Assembly (NCBI GenBank): GCA_025965395.1
Contig: JAOPXA010000235.1
Location: 1-9,462, forward strand
Origin: Nocardioidaceae bacterium
Lineage (GTDB): Bacteria > Actinomycetota > Actinomycetes > Propionibacteriales > Nocardioidaceae
Length of the DNA: 9,462 bases
Direction: 5' to 3'
This document shows positions 6,257 to 9,462 of this stretch, in pieces (positions within the stretch are counted from its first letter, which is position 1; each line of letters starts with the position of its first letter). Under the pieces are notes generated by a model that saw only the letters and a list, made by a program, of their open reading frames with translations, was not told where the DNA came from and did not search any database. The translations under genes and the position numbers were made by a program.

Positions 6257-7839
6257 GAGCGCTGGACCATCTCGCGCAGGTGGCCGTCGAGCGGCAGCGA
6301 TTTGCGCAAGGCGAGTGCCGTGCGCACCTCATCGACTCCCGGTCGATCGACTCCCGCAAGATCGGCGACCGTCCAGGCCAGGCGCATCACTCGATCGGCG
6401 GCACGCGCGCTGAGGCGCGACGCGTTCACGTCTCGGTCAATAACCGCCGCCGCATCGGCCATCAACGGCCAGGTGCGCCTCAACGTGGGCCCCGGCACAT
6501 GCACATTGAGGCGCCACGGCGTGTCGCGAAGACGCCAGGACTGACGTGCCCGGGCCTCCCGCACCACGTCCGCGACTTCCGCGGTCGAGCGAGCGTATGA
6601 GAGCGCCGCTGCCAACTCAGGACGCCCGGGCGCGGCAAGCGAGCGGTGAATGTCGATCCGATCGCGGATCGGACCCGATATCCGGTCCTTGTAGCGGCGT
6701 CGCATCAAAGGCGAGCACTCACACAGGTTGGACGTGGCTGAGTTGAGGCCACACGGGCACGGGTTTGAAGCGAGAATCAGCTGAAATCGAGCGGGGAACA
6801 TGGCCGTTTGGGCAGCACGTGAGATCACCACGTGGCCGCTTTCGAGCGGCTGACGCAACGCGTCGAGGACGTTAGAAGCGAATTCAGGCGCTTCATCCAT
6901 GAACAAGATCCCGCGATGCGCCAAGGAGAGGGCTCCAGGCCTGATGGTCTTGCTGCCTCCGCCCACAATCGACACGGCGCTCGCCGTGTGGTGTGGGTCG
7001 ACGAACGGCGGTCTCACCAGCAAGGGCGTGTCGGATCTCAGGAGTCCAGCAACGGAGTGGACCGCGGTTGCTTCGATGGACTCGACGTAGTCGAGGTCGG
7101 GAAGGAGCCCCGGCAAGCGCTGAGCGAGCATGGTCTTGCCGATGCCGGGCGGCCCGACCAGCTGCACGTGATGACCGCCTGCTGCGGCCACCACGATCGA
7201 CAGCCGGGCCTCGTGTTGTCCGGCAATATCGATCAGGTCGACCGCGCCCAGACGATCTGCCCCTAACCACGAGTGGCCCTGATCCCGGGCTAGAGGCTCC
7301 ACGGGAGGGTCGTCGGGAATCTCCTCGTCGAGGAGCATGGCCACCACGTGCCTCAGCGACCGCGCACCCGTGACGGCGATGCCTTCGACCAGTTCTGCCT
7401 CACTGACGTTGACTTCCGGAACCAGCACGCGAGTGCATCCGGCCTCGCTTGCGGCCAATGTGGCCGGCAGGACCCCCGGAATCGCGCGGAGCCGTCCGTC
7501 AAGCGCGAGCTCACCCAGGACCACCGTGTCGCGCAGGCAGTCTCGCGGGAGGACTCCGTCGGCCATGAGCACCGCAAGAGCGATGGCAAGGTCGTAGTGC
7601 GAGCCCGTCTTAGGAAGCGACGAGGGCGCCAAGTTGATCGTCACACGTCGGTTGGGCCACGAGCGGCCCGAATTGACGATCGCCGACCGGCACCTGTCAC
7701 GCGCCTCGGCGACCGATGTGTCGGGTAGACCCACCAACGTCACCCGCGGAAGCCCGGACGAGATGTCCACCTCGATCTCCACCGGCCTGCCATTCATACC
7801 GTCGAGCGTCACCGAACGCGTATGCGCAGCGCCGGCCAT
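6253..7839 (-). CDS. YifB/ComM family magnesium chelatase-like AAA+ ATPase
   Basis: A 528-residue protein of the YifB/ComM family. ComM acts as a DNA helicase promoting branch migration during natural transformation in Vibrio; roles in actinobacteria are less defined. Domain order: an N-terminal Lon-like (ChlI) fold (about 8-170) with IEVDISSGLPRVTLVGLPD (22-40) and INLAPSSLPKTGSHYDLAIAL (68-88); an AAA+ core with Walker A GPPGIGKT (229-236), Walker B ILFMDE (311-316) and sensor-1 SNPCPCG (358-364); then a helical C-terminal lid. Cysteines C361, C363, C373 and C375 form the paired-Cys motif usual in this family. I start at the ATG at 7839, whose first base is the last base of the yraN TGA (TGATG) and which has a GAGGGGG ribosome site. 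An upstream in-frame start would lie inside yraN. Its stop overlaps dprA by 4 nt. Confidence 0.93.
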   Translation of the reverse strand: MAGAAHTRSVTLDGMNGRPVEIEVDISSGLPRVTLVGLPDTSVAEARDRCRSAIVNSGRSWPNRRVTINLAPSSLPKTGSHYDLAIALAVLMADGVLPRDCLRDTVVLGELALDGRLRAIPGVLPATLAASEAGCTRVLVPEVNVSEAELVEGIAVTGARSLRHVVAMLLDEEIPDDPPVEPLARDQGHSWLGADRLGAVDLIDIAGQHEARLSIVVAAAGGHHVQLVGPPGIGKTMLAQRLPGLLPDLDYVESIEATAVHSVAGLLRSDTPLLVRPPFVDPHHTASAVSIVGGGSKTIRPGALSLAHRGILFMDEAPEFASNVLDALRQPLESGHVVISRAAQTAMFPARFQLILASNPCPCGLNSATSNLCECSPLMRRRYKDRISGPIRDRIDIHRSLAAPGRPELAAALSYARSTAEVADVVREARARQSWRLRDTPWRLNVHVPGPTLRRTWPLMADAAAVIDRDVNASRLSARAADRVMRLAWTVADLAGVDRPGVDEVRTALALRKSLPLDGHLREMVQRS

Positions 7840-8207
7840 CAGGCAACCCCCTCGATCCGCTCGACGGTCGGCGTCCCGCGGTAGGGCACGAGCACCGACA
7901 CCACGTCGATCCGTAGGCTCGGGGGCGACACGTCGTGCTGCTCCAGCCAATAGCCCGCAAGGCGACGCAGCCGTGCGGCCTTGCGCGGGGTCACCGCCTC
8001 GGCCGGCGAGCCATATCTGTTGCTGCGCCGCGTCTTGACCTCGCAGATCACCAGCGCGGGACCATCACGGACCACGATGTCGATCTCGCCGAGCTCGCAG
8101 CGATAGTTGCGATCGAGCACCACCATGCCGAGATTGCACAGGTATGCCGCTGCAATGTCTTCCCCGAAGTTGCCGAGGGCCATACGTTGGGCGTAGGAAG
8201 ACGCCAC
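7839..8207 (-). CDS. YraN family (UPF0102) nuclease-like protein
   Basis: A 122-residue protein of the YraN/UPF0102 family, with a fold related to PD-(D/E)XK/Holliday-junction-resolvase-like nucleases. No reaction has been firmly established. Motifs seen: LGNFGEDIAAAYL (11-23, E16), RNYRCELGEIDIV (33-45, E41 and D43), and ICEVKTRRSNRYGSP (54-68, E56 and K58), which together look like a metal-dependent nuclease core. The start is uncertain. In-frame GTGs occur at 8228, 8222, 8216 and 8207, and an ATG at 8183. I chose GTG 8207 because GGAGG (8216-8220) lies 8 nt before it; the ATG has no ribosome site. It is followed directly by the yifB ATG (1-nt overlap) and lies 81 nt after the DUF2469 gene. 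Confidence 0.88.
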   Translation of the reverse strand: MASSYAQRMALGNFGEDIAAAYLCNLGMVVLDRNYRCELGEIDIVVRDGPALVICEVKTRRSNRYGSPAEAVTPRKAARLRRLAGYWLEQHDVSPPSLRIDVVSVLVPYRGTPTVERIEGVA

Positions 8208-8215
8208 GAGAACCA

Positions 8216-8233
8216 CCTCCACCTTCACGGTGG
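8216..8233 (-). promoter_or_regulatory. yraN ribosome binding site overlapping a small hairpin
   Basis: GGAGG (8216-8220, minus strand) is the best Shine-Dalgarno for yraN. CCACC (8229-8233) and GGTGG (8219-8223) on the minus strand can form a 5-bp hairpin whose 3' arm covers the first two Gs of that site. This could dampen initiation. The evidence is modest. Confidence 0.4.
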
Positions 8234-8288
8234 CGCGGAAACTACGGCGTCAAAAGGACGGCCGACCCCACCTGTGGAGAAGGTTCGA

Positions 8289-8603
8289 TCAGCTGTCTGC
8301 TGTGGGCATCTTCAGATCGGACTTCGCGAGTTCCTCGACGTTGACGTCCTTAAACGTGAGGACTTTGACGTTCTTGGCGAACCGCGCAGGGCGGTAGATG
8401 TCCCAGACCCAGGCATCCGTCATGGACACCTCGAAATAGGCATCGCCCGTCTCCGAGCGCACCTTCACATCCACGGCATTGCAGAGATAGAAGCGACGAT
8501 CGGTCTCGACCACATACTTGAAGATCTCGACGACGTCGCGGTACTCCCGATAGAGCTGAAGCTCCATCTCGGACTCATAGCGTTCGAGGTCTTCCGAGCT
8601 CAT
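8289..8603 (-). CDS. DUF2469 family conserved actinobacterial protein of unknown function
   Basis: A 104-residue soluble protein with no signal peptide or membrane segment. It is recognisable as DUF2469: it starts MSSEDLERYESEMELQLYREYRD, has VVETDRRFYLCN (31-42), a highly conserved SMTDAWVWDIYRPARF (60-75), and ends with VLTFKDVNVEEL (81-92). The N-terminus is strongly charged and probably helical, and the rest is rich in beta-forming residues. The function is unknown. The family is almost confined to Actinomycetota and sits beside rnhB, which suggests a nucleic-acid-related role only by association. The ATG at 8603 overlaps the rnhB stop by 4 nt (ATGA), with AGGA (8608-8611) and GGAAAGG (8613-8619) just upstream, so coupling with rnhB is likely. 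The frame is open further upstream, but homologues start here. Confidence 0.92.
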   Translation of the reverse strand: MSSEDLERYESEMELQLYREYRDVVEIFKYVVETDRRFYLCNAVDVKVRSETGDAYFEVSMTDAWVWDIYRPARFAKNVKVLTFKDVNVEELAKSDLKMPTADS

Positions 8604-9256
8604 GGGGTCCTGCCTTTCCCTGCAGTTCGCACGTTTGCGTAGGTCAACCGGTGCTGCTCGCACGGACCATTGTGCTCCAACGCCCGCTGGTGCGCTCGGG
8701 TGACGTAGCCCTTGTGGGTGGCGAAGTCGTATGCCGGAAAGTCGTCGTGCATCTCGGTCATGATGCGGTCGCGTGTCACCTTGGCAATCACCGACGCAGC
8801 GGCGATGGATGCAGACACTCGATCACCCTTCCACATCGCGAGCCCAGGCACCCCGAGCCCATCGACCCCGAAGCCGTCAGTCAACGCGTAGGCGGGGCGA
8901 ATGCTGAGTCGCGCCAGGGCCCTGCGAAGCGCCGCGATGTTGGCGTGCTGGATGCCGATGCGGTCACACTCGGACGCCTCGACGACGACGACCGAGACAT
9001 CGCGAGCCTGGGCCATGATGAGGTCGAAACAGGCTTCGCGACTCGCTTCGGTGAGCAGCTTGGAGTCGGCAAGCCCGTCGATCGTCCGATGCGGGTCGAG
9101 GACCACGGCGGCCGCGACGAGTGGGCCCGCGCATGCTCCTCGCCCGGCCTCGTCGGCACCTGCGATAGGCGTGAAGCCTTTGCGGGCGAGCGCGCGCTCG
9201 TAGCCGTACAGCCCCGCATCACGTCGAATCGTGGTGCCGCGAGGGATCTCGGTCAT
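8600..9256 (-). CDS. rnhB: Ribonuclease HII
   Basis: RNase HII, 218 residues, cleaves the RNA strand of RNA-DNA hybrids and nicks at single ribonucleotides misincorporated in DNA. The catalytic acidic residues are visible: D35 and E36 in AGADEAGRGACAGPL (32-46), D127 in ALTDGF (124-129), and D163 in KVTRDRI (159-165). LADSKLL (62-68), SASIAAASVIAK (148-159) and THKGYVTRAH (180-189) complete the family pattern. The start is the ATG at 9256, which shares one base with the lepB stop (TAATG). No Shine-Dalgarno precedes it, so translation probably depends on ribosomes finishing lepB. An upstream in-frame methionine would fall inside lepB. The length is typical. Its stop overlaps the DUF2469 start. 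Confidence 0.96.
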   Translation of the reverse strand: MTEIPRGTTIRRDAGLYGYERALARKGFTPIAGADEAGRGACAGPLVAAAVVLDPHRTIDGLADSKLLTEASREACFDLIMAQARDVSVVVVEASECDRIGIQHANIAALRRALARLSIRPAYALTDGFGVDGLGVPGLAMWKGDRVSASIAAASVIAKVTRDRIMTEMHDDFPAYDFATHKGYVTRAHQRALEHNGPCEQHRLTYANVRTAGKGRTP

Positions 9257-9462
9257 TAGTCTTTGGCGTTGAGCTTGTCGAAGGTCTTGGGGTAGTCGAT
9301 GAAGCCCGCTCGACTGAGCGGCCATACGCGAAGCCACGCCTTGCCGACGACCTTCTTCTCGGGGGTGAAGCCGCCGCCCGGATCGCCGAGATGGGCCCGC
9401 GAGTCGGCCGAGGTGCGGCGGTTGTCGCCCATCACCCAGCGGTAGTGAGCGGGCACTTTGAC
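9256..9462 (-). CDS. lepB: Signal peptidase I, 3' end only (partial)
   Basis: The last 68 codons of a gene that continues beyond the right edge. The box with WVMGDNR, S, DSR and HLGDPGGGF (about 9 to 31 residues into the visible part) is the conserved box D/E of type I signal peptidases, which precedes the C-terminal beta structure. The tail reads VGKAWLRVWPLSRAGFIDYPKTFD. This membrane-anchored Ser/Lys protease removes signal peptides from exported proteins. The catalytic Ser and Lys and the membrane anchor lie outside the window. The stop (TAA, 9258-9256) overlaps the rnhB ATG. The lepB-rnhB order is standard in actinobacteria. Confidence 0.95.
   Translation of the reverse strand, partial: VKVPAHYRWVMGDNRRTSADSRAHLGDPGGGFTPEKKVVGKAWLRVWPLSRAGFIDYPKTFDKLNAKD

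Noticed and set aside
8273..8281. A further DnaA-box-like site (TTCTCCACA on the minus strand) between yraN and the DUF2469 gene
   Set aside because: A single copy with one mismatch and no promoter nearby is expected by chance in a sequence of this size.

Overview
This window is a conserved housekeeping locus of a high-GC Gram-positive bacterium (Actinomycetota). Three things support this: the base composition (roughly 60-65% GC by eye), GTG starts alongside ATG, and a gene order that matches the lepB-rnhB-DUF2469-yraN-yifB-dprA-xerC ... rpsB-tsf-pyrH-frr block of Mycobacterium, Streptomyces and relatives. The small DUF2469 protein is essentially an actinobacterial marker. I cannot name a genus. 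I see no mobile element, CRISPR array, rRNA or tRNA.

Layout. Reading the minus strand from the right edge, positions 9462 to 4143 hold a tightly packed run: lepB (3' end only), rnhB, a DUF2469 gene, yraN, yifB/comM, dprA and xerC. Five of the six junctions overlap by 1 or 4 nt. The exception is an 81-nt gap before yraN. At 3196-4125 a single plus-strand gene encodes a secreted protein with two tandem M23/LytM domains. It converges on xerC with a 17-nt gap. It is divergent from rpsB across a 327-nt intergenic region that carries a likely rpsB promoter, a long leader with several inverted repeats, and two DnaA-box-like 9-mers. From 2868 to the left edge the minus strand continues with rpsB, tsf, pyrH and the first codons of frr, a translation and nucleotide cluster.

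How the genes fit together. rpsB, tsf, pyrH and frr supply ribosomal protein S2, elongation factor Ts, UMP kinase and ribosome recycling factor. The right-hand run couples protein export (signal peptidase I) with removal of RNA from DNA (RNase HII) and a set of DNA-uptake and recombination functions (YraN nuclease-like protein, YifB/ComM AAA+ ATPase, DprA, XerC). The M23 protein probably acts on peptidoglycan outside the membrane.

The most notable points are: the M23 protein pairs a domain lacking both catalytic histidines with an intact one; S2 carries a long Ala/Glu/Val/Pro-rich tail with a basic end; a GAAA-capped hairpin lies between rpsB and tsf; and the rpsB upstream region has DnaA-box-like sites and a structured leader. 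I found no convincing new multi-gene system here. The window is mostly a textbook locus with a few unusual details.
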